Both the position numbers and the translations under genes were made by a program. From NCBI RefSeq assembly GCF_020991365.1, contig NZ_JAJLRA010000004.1, positions 1-64,000 of the forward strand: a DNA stretch of 64,000 nt, in the 5' to 3' direction. This document shows, in pieces, positions 33,915-42,280 of the stretch (position 1 is the first letter of the stretch; every line of letters begins with the position of its first letter). A model generated the notes under the pieces. The model saw only the letters and a list, made by a program, of their open reading frames with translations. It ran no database searches and had not been told where the DNA came from. The stretch is from Streptacidiphilus sp. ASG 303 (lineage in GTDB: Bacteria > Actinomycetota > Actinomycetes > Streptomycetales > Streptomycetaceae).

Positions 33915-35810
33915 TCAGTTGGGGACGCTGCCGCCGCCGGTGACGCCGCTCAGGGTGTTGCCGCCCTGGGAGGGCGGCGGGTTCTGCGTGCCGCCGCCCG
34001 CGCCGCCGCCCGCGCTGCCGTCGGTCCCGCCCGCGGCGCCGCCGCCCGCGCTCGTGCTCGGCTGCGGGACGCTCGCGGAGGGCGGCGCGGAGGTCGGCGG
34101 AGCCGAGGTGGGCGGCGCGGAGGTCGGCGCGGCCGAGGTGGGCGCCGCGGAGGTCGGCGCGGCCGAGGTGGGCGGGTTCGTGGTGGGGACCCGGGTGGTG
34201 GAGGATCCTCCCGTGGTCCCGTTGTACGTCTGCCCGCCCCCGGTCGGGGTGTTCGCGGTCGGCGCGGGCGCCGGCGCGTTCCTCGTCCCCTGGCTGGAGG
34301 TGGCGGTGGGCGACGGCGAGCCGGAGGGGGTGTCGGTGCCACCCCCCTGGGTGCCGCCCCCGGAGGTGATGATCGCCGCGACCACGGCCACGGCGGCGGC
34401 CGCCGCCAGGGCCAGCCACAGCAGGGGGCCGCGGCGGTGCGGCTCGTCGTCGTCGGGACCGGCCGGCCCCGCACCGCCCGGGCCGTACCCGCCCGACGTC
34501 TCGTAGGGCCGGTAGCCGGGGCCCACCGCGGTCGGGGCGGAGGCCATCGGGGCCCCCATCGGCGGGGTGGCGCTGCCGAACCGCCCGGTCGTGCCGAACT
34601 GCTCGGTGGGGGCGTACGAGCCGGCCGGCGGTGTGGCGCCCGACGCCGTGCCGGAGCCGGCCGCCGCCAGCCCCGCGGCGGCGGCCGCGGCGGCCGCGGC
34701 GCCGGCCGCGTAGCCGGAGCCGCCCCCGCCGTGCATCTCCCGCAGCGCCTGCTGCGCGTGCGCCCGGAACTCGTCGGCGGACTGGAAGCGGTCGTCGGGG
34801 TCCTTGGCGAGCGAGCGCAGCACCAGGGCGTCCAGCTGCGGCGGCACCCGGTGGTTGGCCTGCGACGGCGGCCGGGGGGTGTCCTGCACGTGCTGGTAGA
34901 CCACCGAGAGCGGGGTGTCGCCGGTGAACGGCGGCCGCAGCGTCAGCAGCTCGTAGAGCATGCAGCCGGTGGCGTAGAGGTCGGAGCGGTGGTCCACGGC
35001 CTTGCCGAGCGCCTGCTCCGGGGAGAGGTACTGCGGGGTGCCCATCACCATGCCGGTCTGCGTCATGGTGCTGGCGGCGCCGGTGAGGGCGCGGGCGATG
35101 CCGAAGTCCATCACCTTGACCGCGCCGGTGGTGGTGATGATGACGTTGGCGGGCTTGATGTCGCGGTGCACGATGCCGTGCCGGTGGCTGTAGGCCAGGG
35201 CCTCCAGCACGCCCGCGATGATGATCAGCGCCTGGTCGACCGGCGGCGCCTCCTCGTCCACGAGCAGCTCGCGGACGGTGCGGCCCTCGACCAGCTCCAT
35301 GACGATGTACGGCATGGACTCGCCGCCGGGCAGCTCCTCCTCGCCGGTGTCGTACACCGCCACCACCGCGTGGTGGTTGAGCGCGGCGACGGAGTGGGCC
35401 TCGCGCGTGAAGCGGAGCCGGGCCACGTCGTCCTGGGCCAGCTCGGGGCGGAGCAGCTTGACGGCGACCGTGCGGCCGAGCCGCAGGTCCTCGGCGGCGA
35501 AGACCTCCGCCATGCCGCCGCGGCCGAGCCGGCGGGTGAGCCGGTAGCGGCCCTCGCCGACCGTGCCGAAGTCGCCCTCGGTGCCCTGCCCGGGGGTGCC
35601 GGGGGCGCCGAAGGCGGTGCGGCCGAAGCCTCCGGAGGAGTGCGCGGCGGCAGGGGTGGCGGGGGTCTCCGACACGCCGCCCGCGGTGCGGCCGCCGTGG
35701 GACGCGGGGGCCTGGTGCGCCGGGGCCGCTTCCGGGGACTGCTCACGGACGGGATCGCCGGTACGGCCGCGGGGGCCGTCTCCGCCTGCCGTGTGCGGGG
35801 TCTCTGCCAT
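33915..35810 (-). CDS. Transmembrane Ser/Thr protein kinase (PknB-like)
   Basis: The 631-residue kinase has a disordered Ala/Pro/Gly-rich N-terminus (1-85) and a kinase domain (about 89-350; LGRGGMAEVF glycine loop, VAVKLL, IVHRDIKPANV catalytic loop, MDFGIA, GTPQYLSPEQALG activation segment). A long linker and one transmembrane helix follow (LLWLALAAAAAVAVVAAIIT), then a Thr/Pro/Ser-rich extracytoplasmic tail. The tail has five or more copies of APTSA/PPTSA pentapeptides and no PASTA domain. The role is phosphorylation-based signalling from the envelope; ligand and targets are unknown. ATG 35810 follows GAGGAG closely. A second kinase gene lies directly upstream on the same strand. Confidence 0.92.
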   Translation of the reverse strand: MAETPHTAGGDGPRGRTGDPVREQSPEAAPAHQAPASHGGRTAGGVSETPATPAAAHSSGGFGRTAFGAPGTPGQGTEGDFGTVGEGRYRLTRRLGRGGMAEVFAAEDLRLGRTVAVKLLRPELAQDDVARLRFTREAHSVAALNHHAVVAVYDTGEEELPGGESMPYIVMELVEGRTVRELLVDEEAPPVDQALIIIAGVLEALAYSHRHGIVHRDIKPANVIITTTGAVKVMDFGIARALTGAASTMTQTGMVMGTPQYLSPEQALGKAVDHRSDLYATGCMLYELLTLRPPFTGDTPLSVVYQHVQDTPRPPSQANHRVPPQLDALVLRSLAKDPDDRFQSADEFRAHAQQALREMHGGGGSGYAAGAAAAAAAAAGLAAAGSGTASGATPPAGSYAPTEQFGTTGRFGSATPPMGAPMASAPTAVGPGYRPYETSGGYGPGGAGPAGPDDDEPHRRGPLLWLALAAAAAVAVVAAIITSGGGTQGGGTDTPSGSPSPTATSSQGTRNAPAPAPTANTPTGGGQTYNGTTGGSSTTRVPTTNPPTSAAPTSAAPTSAAPTSAPPTSAPPTSAPPSASVPQPSTSAGGGAAGGTDGSAGGGAGGGTQNPPPSQGGNTLSGVTGGGSVPN

Positions 35811-36058
35811 CACTCCTCGCCGTCCGTCGGCCTGAATGGGATCACGCTCTCGTCTCTGTCTCGGGGCCCCGGGACCGGCGGCCGACTCGGGCCTCTCCGC
35901 CCCTGGCCGGGCCGGGAGGGCGGATTCCTCCAGTGCACGCTACCGCCTTCGCGGGGCGTACGTGACGGCTGAACCCCTCGTGGGCCGCCTACCCCGGCAC
36001 CACCCGGCGCGCACCAACGCGCCCGGCGCGAAGTCGGGGCGGACGCGCCCCCGGCCGC

Positions 36059-37564
36059 TCAGGACGCGGCCGCCGCACCGGACCCGCCGTCCGGTGCGCC
36101 CCCTGCGGGGAGGCGCATGCCGTAGCTGCCGGGCGTCGAGTAGTCGGTGGGGCTGCTGCTGCCGGCGCTCTTGCTCATGGCGGCGGCCAGGACGAGGCCG
36201 ACCACCACCGCCAGGACGAGCAGCACGCAGACGATGACGACCGCCGTGCCGCAGCCGCGCCTCCGTGCGGGGAGCGGTGCGAACGGCGCGGGCGGGGCGA
36301 ACACCCCGGGGGGCGGGGTGGGCACCCCCGGCCGCATCGGACCGGGCATCGGCGTCGCCGCCTGCTGCGGGAAGACCGGCTGCGGCGGAGGGGTGCGGAT
36401 CGGCTGCGGCAGCGGCTGCGGCATCGGCTGCGCGTGGGGCGGCCGGTACTGCGGGGGCGGGGTGTGCGGGGGCGGGGTGCCCGGTCCGACGACGGGGCCG
36501 GGGCCGAACGACGGGGCGGGGGACGGCCGGTACGGCTGCTGCACCCGGTCCGGCGCCGGCGTCCGCAGCTCGCCGGTCACCTGGGGGAAGACCGCGGAGG
36601 AGAGGGGGCCGCCGGGCCCCTGCCCGTGCACGGCGCTGGGGCCGCCGCCGATGACCAGCGGCTTCACCCCGTCCTGCTCGCCCGAGGCCACCCGCTGCAC
36701 CTCGTCGCGCATCGCCTCCGCGGTGGGGAAGCGGTGGGCGGGGTCCTTGCGCAGTGCCCGGGCCACCAGGGCGTCCACCGCCGGGGTCACCGCCCGGTTG
36801 AGGGAGGACGGCGCCGGCGGCGGCTCCTGCACGTGCTTGTAGGCGATGGAGAACGCGGTGTCGCCGTCGAACGGGAGCCGTCCGGTGAGCAGCTCGAAGA
36901 GCAGGCAGCCCACCGAGTAGAGGTCGGCGCGGGCGTCCACGCTCTTCCCGAGCGCCTGCTCCGGGGAGAGGTACTGCGGGGTGCCCACCACCATGCCGGT
37001 CTGCGTCATCGAGGTGACCCCGGACTGCAGGGCGCGGGCGATGCCGAAGTCCATCACCTTGACGACGCCCTTGGGCGTCACCATGACGTTGCCCGGCTTG
37101 ATGTCGCGGTGGACGAGGCCCTGCTCGTGCGAGGCGGACAGCGCGGCCAGCACGTCCGCGGTGATCCGCAGCGCCCGGTCGGCGGGCATCGCCCCGTGCT
37201 CCTCGACCTCCCGGCGCAGCACGCCGCTGAGCGAGGTGCCCTCGACGTACTCCATGACGATGTAGGGGACCGTGGCGCCGTCGGCGTCGGCGTCCTCGCC
37301 GCTGTCGTAGACCGCGACGACGTTGGTGTGGCTCAGCCGGGCGACGGCCTGGGCCTCGCGGCGGAACCGCTCGCGGAAGGACGGCTCGCGGCCGAGGTCG
37401 GTGTGGAGGGTCTTCACCGCCACCGGGCGGTCGAGCACGGTGTCGTGCCCGAGGTGGACGGAGGCCATGCCGCCCTGGCCCAGCAGCTGCTGCAGGACGT
37501 ACCTGCCGTGGCCGACCGCCCGCAGGCCGGCGGCCGCACCGCCCGTGGTGCCGTCCTCGCCCAT
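36059..37564 (-). CDS. Transmembrane Ser/Thr protein kinase (second of pair)
   Basis: The 501-residue kinase has its kinase domain right at the N-terminus (about 21-285; LGQGGMASVHLG, VAVKTLH, LVHRDIKPGNVMV, MDFGIARAL, GTPQYLSPEQALGK). A Pro/Gln-rich linker (about 310-430), a transmembrane helix (AVVIVCVLLVLAVVVGLVLAAAM) and a short Ser-rich external tail without a sensor domain follow. The activation loop TSMTQTGMV has the paired Thr typical of autophosphorylation. It is close in sequence to its downstream neighbour, so the pair probably arose by duplication. ATG 37564 follows GAGG; the frame is open upstream to about 37702. Confidence 0.9.
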   Translation of the reverse strand: MGEDGTTGGAAAGLRAVGHGRYVLQQLLGQGGMASVHLGHDTVLDRPVAVKTLHTDLGREPSFRERFRREAQAVARLSHTNVVAVYDSGEDADADGATVPYIVMEYVEGTSLSGVLRREVEEHGAMPADRALRITADVLAALSASHEQGLVHRDIKPGNVMVTPKGVVKVMDFGIARALQSGVTSMTQTGMVVGTPQYLSPEQALGKSVDARADLYSVGCLLFELLTGRLPFDGDTAFSIAYKHVQEPPPAPSSLNRAVTPAVDALVARALRKDPAHRFPTAEAMRDEVQRVASGEQDGVKPLVIGGGPSAVHGQGPGGPLSSAVFPQVTGELRTPAPDRVQQPYRPSPAPSFGPGPVVGPGTPPPHTPPPQYRPPHAQPMPQPLPQPIRTPPPQPVFPQQAATPMPGPMRPGVPTPPPGVFAPPAPFAPLPARRRGCGTAVVIVCVLLVLAVVVGLVLAAAMSKSAGSSSPTDYSTPGSYGMRLPAGGAPDGGSGAAAAS

Positions 37565-37852
37565 CGCCTCGACATCCCCCTCGGCAGGCCGCGCCGCAGC
37601 CGCGTGTGTGTGGACCGTCCGGAGACCGCCGGCCCCGGCAGGGGCCAGGGTATCGGCACGCCCCGACATGCGTACCGGGGCGTGCGATCGTACTGCGCAC
37701 ACCCCGGTACACGGGCCGCGGGGGCGGTCCGGTTCCCGGCCGGCCCGGCCGCGGGGGCGGTCCCGGGGGCGGCCGGGGCGGTCCGGGCGCCCCCGGGGGC
37801 ACGGGCGGTCCGGCGGGGAGGGGCCGGCGGCCGGGCCCCCGCCCGCGCGGCC

Positions 37853-38437
37853 CTACAGGTACGGGCCGGAGCGCATGCCGCGCGGGGGCTCGCCCGGCTC
37901 CTCGCCGAGGCCGCCGTGGCCGGGCGGCAGCGCCCGGCGCATCTGCTCCAGCTGCGCGCGGGCCGCCATCTGCTGGGCGAACAGGGCGGTCTGGATGCCG
38001 TGGAACAGCCCCTCCAGCCACCCCACGAGCTGTGCCTGGGCGATCCTCAGCTCGGCCTCGCTGGGGATGGTGTCGTCGGTGAAGGGGAGGGAGAGCCGCT
38101 CCAGCTCCTCCACCAGCTCGGGGGCGAGCCCCTGCTCCAGCTCCTTGATGGAGCCGGCGTGGATGTCCTTCAGCCGCACCCGGCTCGCCTCGTCGAGGGG
38201 AGCCGCGCGCACCTCCTCCAGCAGCTGCTTGATCATGCTGCCGATCCGCATCACCTTCGCCGGCTGCTCCACCATCTCGGTGACCGGCAGCTCGCGCGGC
38301 TCCTCCCCCTCACCGCCGCCGGGGAGCTTGCGCTCCGCGCCCGGGGCACTGCCGACGGCCATGCCGTCCGGGCCGACGATCAGGACCTGAGGGCCGTCTT
38401 CCGGCCGTTCGTTCATCGGCGTGTTCATGGGCGCCAT
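37853..38437 (-). CDS. bpa: Bacterial proteasome activator Bpa/PafE
   Basis: The 194-residue protein matches the ATP-independent activator that forms a dodecameric ring on the 20S proteasome. The conserved segment runs from ELPVTEMVEQPAKVMRIG through the four-helix core (IKQLLEEVRAAPLDEASR and LERLSLPFTDDTIPSEAELRIAQAQLVGWLEGL) to AARAQLEQMR. It ends in a C-terminal GPYL, equivalent to the GQYL tail that docks into proteasome pockets. The N-terminal 40 residues are disordered. ATG 38437 has GAGG 5-8 bp upstream. No proteasome genes are in the window. In mycobacteria Bpa feeds heat-stress substrates such as HspR to the proteasome. Confidence 0.88.
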   Translation of the reverse strand: MAPMNTPMNERPEDGPQVLIVGPDGMAVGSAPGAERKLPGGGEGEEPRELPVTEMVEQPAKVMRIGSMIKQLLEEVRAAPLDEASRVRLKDIHAGSIKELEQGLAPELVEELERLSLPFTDDTIPSEAELRIAQAQLVGWLEGLFHGIQTALFAQQMAARAQLEQMRRALPPGHGGLGEEPGEPPRGMRSGPYL

Positions 38438-38486
38438 TCTTCCTCACGGGGGGCGCGCGGGGGGCGGCCGCCCCGGGAGAGGGCGG

Positions 38487-39548
38487 TCAGCCGCGGCGCA
38501 GGCGCAGGCCGACCAGCGCCACCCCGGCGCCGACCATGCCCAGCCCCATGCCGAGCGGCAGGTAGGTGCCGGCGGCCACCGCGGAGAAGGGCGGCGCGGC
38601 GTCGTCGGCGCCCGCGACCGGGACGGGCGGTCCGTCGGCGCCGGGGAGGCCGCCGGGGCCCGGGAGGGCGGACGTCGCCGCGGCGGGGGCCGCGCCGTCG
38701 GGGGCCGCGGACCCTGCAGGCACGAAGGGGGCCCCGCCCGGGGCGGGGGCGGCGGACCGGCGGGCGGCCCGCGGGTCGGCGGGCGGCGGCTGCGGCACCC
38801 CGCGGTACGCATCCGGGCCTCCGGGGGCGGCGTCGTCGGCCGGGCCGTCCCCGGCGGGCGGGTCCCCGGCGGGCGGCGAGGGCACGGCGGGCGCGGGGAC
38901 CCGAGGCCCCGCGGACCGGGACGGCTCCGCCGCCGGCGACCGGAGCGGCACGGTCGCGTCGGCGGCCGGGCCGCCGGTCGCCGCGCCGGCGGAGGGGGCG
39001 GGCACGGACGGCGCGTCGGGGGCCGCCGGGGTCCAGGGGGCGGCGGAGGACGACGGGGCGGGAGGAGGTACGGAGCCGTCGTCCGGGAGCGGCGGGGAGT
39101 CACCGCGGTCGCGGGGCCGGGGGCAGCCGGTCCCGACGCGGTCCGCACCCGGGTCCGCGGCCCGCGGGCGGGGGCCGGCGAGTCCGGCCGGCAGCAGCCC
39201 CGTCCACGGCGTCCGGCCGGACGCGGCCCCGGGGAGCGGCGAGGGCGGGCCGGTGCGGGCCGGGGGCCGGTCGGCGGGACCGCCGCAGCCGGCGGCCGCG
39301 GCGGACGGCGACGCCAGGACGGCGGCGAGCCCGGCGCACGCGGCCAGCAGGAGCGGGGAGGGTATCCCGGGCGTGGAACCGCGGCGGGACGCCCGCGGCT
39401 GCACGGTCCGCGGGGGCGGAGGGGTCCGCAGGGACAGAGGGGTCCGCGGGGGCGGAGGGGGCGGGAGGGGCGGCCCGGCCGCCTCCGGTCCACCGGGGGT
39501 CGGCGGGCGCGGGGCGGGGGTACGCGGCTGGAGCGTGGATCCGGTCAC
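38487..39548 (-). CDS. Proline/alanine-rich surface protein, unknown function
   Basis: The 353-residue protein is of low complexity almost throughout. It has a Pro-rich N-terminus, a hydrophobic signal/anchor at about 62-85 (SPLLLAACAGLAAVLASPSAAAAG), a long disordered Pro/Ala/Gly region (about 90-320) and a C-terminal transmembrane helix (YLPLGMGLGMVGAGVALVGLRLRRG) ending in basic residues. That is the layout of a membrane-anchored wall-spanning protein, but no LPxTG is present. GTG 39548 follows GAAGGA at 11 bp. The composition makes family assignment impossible here. Confidence 0.65.
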   Translation of the reverse strand: MTGSTLQPRTPAPRPPTPGGPEAAGPPLPPPPPPRTPLSLRTPPPPRTVQPRASRRGSTPGIPSPLLLAACAGLAAVLASPSAAAAGCGGPADRPPARTGPPSPLPGAASGRTPWTGLLPAGLAGPRPRAADPGADRVGTGCPRPRDRGDSPPLPDDGSVPPPAPSSSAAPWTPAAPDAPSVPAPSAGAATGGPAADATVPLRSPAAEPSRSAGPRVPAPAVPSPPAGDPPAGDGPADDAAPGGPDAYRGVPQPPPADPRAARRSAAPAPGGAPFVPAGSAAPDGAAPAAATSALPGPGGLPGADGPPVPVAGADDAAPPFSAVAAGTYLPLGMGLGMVGAGVALVGLRLRRG

Positions 39549-39872
39549 GTGCGGTCGTCCTTCCGACGGCCGCCGTCGGCGGGCGGCGGCACCGGACAAG
39601 GCCGGCGGCGCCCGGGACCTCGGCGCCGCTGCCGCCCGGCCTGCGCTGCGTGGTCGGGCGGTTCCTCTCCAGAGTCGCACAACCCGACATACCCGTCATA
39701 TCGAACACACGTCGCCGCCCGGACCGCTCCGGACCGCCGGCGGCCCCGCCTCGGGGAGGGCGGGGCGCCCCCGCCCTCCCCCGCCGCGGCACGCACCCGC
39801 CCCGGCCCCCGCCGCCGGACGGGGCGGGGAGGACGGGGCGGAGGAGAGGGGGACGGGCGCGGCCGGCCCGCG
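39549..39872. other. Intergenic spacer
   Basis: This 324-bp stretch lies between two leftward genes. An AT-richer patch at 39680-39712 (with CATACCCGTCATATCG) is the likely promoter region of the surface-protein gene. The remainder, 39745-39860, is GGGGCGGGG-type low complexity with no terminator hairpin recognised. Confidence 0.35.
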
Positions 39873-40850
39873 TCAGACCGTCAGCAGGATCTTGCCGATG
39901 TGCGCGCTGCTCTCCATCAGCCGGTGCGCCTGCGCCGCCTCGGCCATCGGCAGCGCCCGGTCGACCACCGGCCGGACCCGGCCCGACTCGACCAGGGGCC
40001 AGACGTGCTCGCGCACCGCCGCCACGATGGCCGCCTTCTCCTCCAGGGGGCGCGCCCGCAGGCTGGTCGCGGCGATCGCGGCCCGCTTGGACAGCAGCTT
40101 GCCCAGGTTCAGCTCGGCCTTGACGCCGCCCTGCATGCCGATCACGACCAGCCGGCCGTTGACCGCCAGCGCGTCCAGGTTCCGGTCCAGGTAGGAGGCG
40201 CCCATGACGTCGAGGATCACGTCGGCGCCGCGTCCGGAGGTCGCCTCGGCGAGTTCCGCGACGAAGTCCTGCTCGCGGTAGTTCACCAGGACGTCGGCCC
40301 CCAGGGCCCGGCACGCCTCCAGCTTCTCCGCGCTGCCCGCCGTCACGGCGACCCGGGCGCCCACGGCCTTCGCGAGCTGGACCGCCATCGTGCCGATCCC
40401 GCTCGACCCGCCGTGCACCAGGAACACCTCCCCCGGCCGCAGGTGCGCCACCTGGAACACGTTGGACCACACGGTGCAGACGACCTCGGGCAGCGCCGCC
40501 GCCGCGACCGTGTCCAGGCCCTTCGGCACCGGCAGCAGCTGCCCGGCCGGCACCGCGACCCGCTCCGCGTACCCGCCGCCGCCGAGGAGCGCGCACACCT
40601 CGTCGCCCACCGCCCAGCCGGCCGTGCCCGGGCCGAGCGCCGCGATCCGCCCGGAGCACTCCAGACCCGGGTACGGGGAGGCCCCCGGCGGGGGGTCGTA
40701 GAAGCCCTGGCGCTGGAGGACGTCGGCCCGGTTGACGGCGCTCGCCGCCACCTCGACCAGCACCTCGCCCTCGCCGGGCACCGGGTCGTCCACCTCGGCC
40801 CACACCAGCGCGTCGGGACCACCGGGTTCGGGAATCGTGATCGCTCGCAT
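39873..40850 (-). CDS. NAD(P)H-quinone oxidoreductase (PIG3-like zinc-free MDR)
   Basis: The 325-residue medium-chain reductase has the quinone-oxidoreductase N-terminus (MRAITIPEPGGPDALVWAEV, AVNRADVLQRQGFYDPP, PGLECSGRI), no zinc ligands, and the NADPH motif VHGGSSGIGTMAVQLAKA. It then has GADVLVNYREQDF and the end SSAHIGKILLTV. These enzymes reduce quinones or activated alkenes by hydride transfer. No Shine-Dalgarno sequence precedes the start, but TAGCGT (a typical -10 box) lies about 8 bp upstream, suggesting a leaderless transcript beginning at ATG 40850 or GTG 40856. Confidence 0.92.
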   Translation of the reverse strand: MRAITIPEPGGPDALVWAEVDDPVPGEGEVLVEVAASAVNRADVLQRQGFYDPPPGASPYPGLECSGRIAALGPGTAGWAVGDEVCALLGGGGYAERVAVPAGQLLPVPKGLDTVAAAALPEVVCTVWSNVFQVAHLRPGEVFLVHGGSSGIGTMAVQLAKAVGARVAVTAGSAEKLEACRALGADVLVNYREQDFVAELAEATSGRGADVILDVMGASYLDRNLDALAVNGRLVVIGMQGGVKAELNLGKLLSKRAAIAATSLRARPLEEKAAIVAAVREHVWPLVESGRVRPVVDRALPMAEAAQAHRLMESSAHIGKILLTV

Positions 40851-41079
40851 GTCCACACGCTAGCCTCGCCGCCGCCCGGCGCCGGGGACCGGGACCCCGG
40901 CGATCCGCGGGCGGCCGCGGGTCCGGCGGGACCCCGGGCGGGCCGCGGCCCGCCCGGCCACCGGCCCGTCCGCCCGTCCGCCAGTCCGGCCGCCCGTCCA
41001 TCCGCCCGTCCGGTCGGTGTCCGCGACACACCGGGCGGCGACGGCCGCCCCGCGGGCCGCCGCGGTCATCCTGGGAGGC

Positions 41080-42183
41080 GTGACGAGCGGCAGCCGGCCC
41101 CCGGGGCCGGGCGGAAGGGCCCCGCGGCGGCCGCGGCACGACGCGGACGGGCCGCCGGACCCCGGCGGTGACCCCGGCCGGCACGTCGTGCTGCCCACCC
41201 GGCGGCCGAGGCCCCCGCTGCAGCAGGTGGGCCTCCGGGTGCTGATGGCGCTGGCCGTGCTGGTGGTCACGATCGTGGTGGTCTACGCCGACCGCGGCGG
41301 CTACACGGACAGCTCGGACGGCCGCGTCGACCTGCTCGACGCCGCCTACTACGCGACCGTCACCCTCTCCACCACCGGCTACGGCGACGTCACACCGGTG
41401 AGCGACTCCGCCCGCCTCGTCAACATCCTGGTGGTCACCCCGCTGCGGGTCGTCTTCCTGATCATCCTGGTCGGCACCACGCTGGAGGTGCTGGCGGAGC
41501 GCACCCGCCGGCAGTGGCGCATCGGACGCTGGAGGTCCGCCGTGCGGGAGCACACCGTCGTCGTCGGGTACGGCACCAAGGGGCGGCACGCGGTGTCCAC
41601 CCTGTTCGGCCAGGGCGTGCGCCCGGAGTCGATCGTGGTGGTGGACCCGCAGCGGAAGGTGGTCGAGCAGGCCACGCTGGACGGCCTGGTCGGGGTGGTC
41701 GGGGACGCCACCCGCACCGACACCCTGCTCCGCGCGGAACTGCCGCGCGCCGCCCGGGTCGTGGTCGCCCCGGACCGGGACGACACCGCCGTCCTGGTCA
41801 CCCTCACCGTCCGGCAGCTCAACCGGAAGGCCACCGTGGTGGCCGCCGTCCGGGAGGACGAGAACGCGCCCCTGCTGCGGGGGAGCGGCGCCGACGTGGT
41901 GGTCACCGGTTCCGGCTCGACCGGCCGGCTGCTCGGCATGTCGGCGCTCAGCCCCCACGCCGGCGCGGTCATGGAGGACCTGCTGACGTACGGCAGCGGG
42001 CTCGACGTCGTGGAGCGCCCCGTCACCAGGGCCGAGGCGGGCGGCAGCCCCCGCGCGTGCGCGGACCTGGTCGTCGCCGTCGTCCGCGGCCACCGCGTCC
42101 TCCGCTACGGCGACGCGGAGGCCGCGATCCTCAGGCTCACCGACCGCGTCATCGTGATCCGCTCGGCGGGGACGCCGGCCTGA
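41080..42183 (+). CDS. Potassium channel with RCK/TrkA-N domain
   Basis: The protein of about 367 residues has a disordered N-terminus and a two-helix pore module (GLRVLMALAVLVVTIVVVYA, pore loop TVTLSTTGYGDVTPVSD with filter TTGYGD at 98-103, and ILVVTPLRVVFLIILVGTTLEVL). A cytoplasmic RCK/TrkA-N domain follows (VVVGYGTKGRHAVSTL, VVVDPQRKV, GVVGDATRTDTLLRAEL) with a partial second lobe. It forms a tetrameric potassium channel gated by ligands on the RCK ring. The start is uncertain: GTG 41080 lies only 1 bp past GGGAGG, and GTG 41017 is an alternative. Confidence 0.88.
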   Translation: MTSGSRPPGPGGRAPRRPRHDADGPPDPGGDPGRHVVLPTRRPRPPLQQVGLRVLMALAVLVVTIVVVYADRGGYTDSSDGRVDLLDAAYYATVTLSTTGYGDVTPVSDSARLVNILVVTPLRVVFLIILVGTTLEVLAERTRRQWRIGRWRSAVREHTVVVGYGTKGRHAVSTLFGQGVRPESIVVVDPQRKVVEQATLDGLVGVVGDATRTDTLLRAELPRAARVVVAPDRDDTAVLVTLTVRQLNRKATVVAAVREDENAPLLRGSGADVVVTGSGSTGRLLGMSALSPHAGAVMEDLLTYGSGLDVVERPVTRAEAGGSPRACADLVVAVVRGHRVLRYGDAEAAILRLTDRVIVIRSAGTPA

Positions 42184-42280
42184 GGCCCGGCCGGACGCCG
42201 CGCGCGGTGGAGCCTGCCCCCGCCGGGAACGCCGGGACCGCCGGGACCGCCGGGTGCCCCGGGAGCGCCGGGGCCCCGGC

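Noticed and set aside
38487-39548. LPxTG sortase substrate
   Set aside because: A C-terminal helix with basic tail is present, but no LPxTG or similar sorting motif precedes it.
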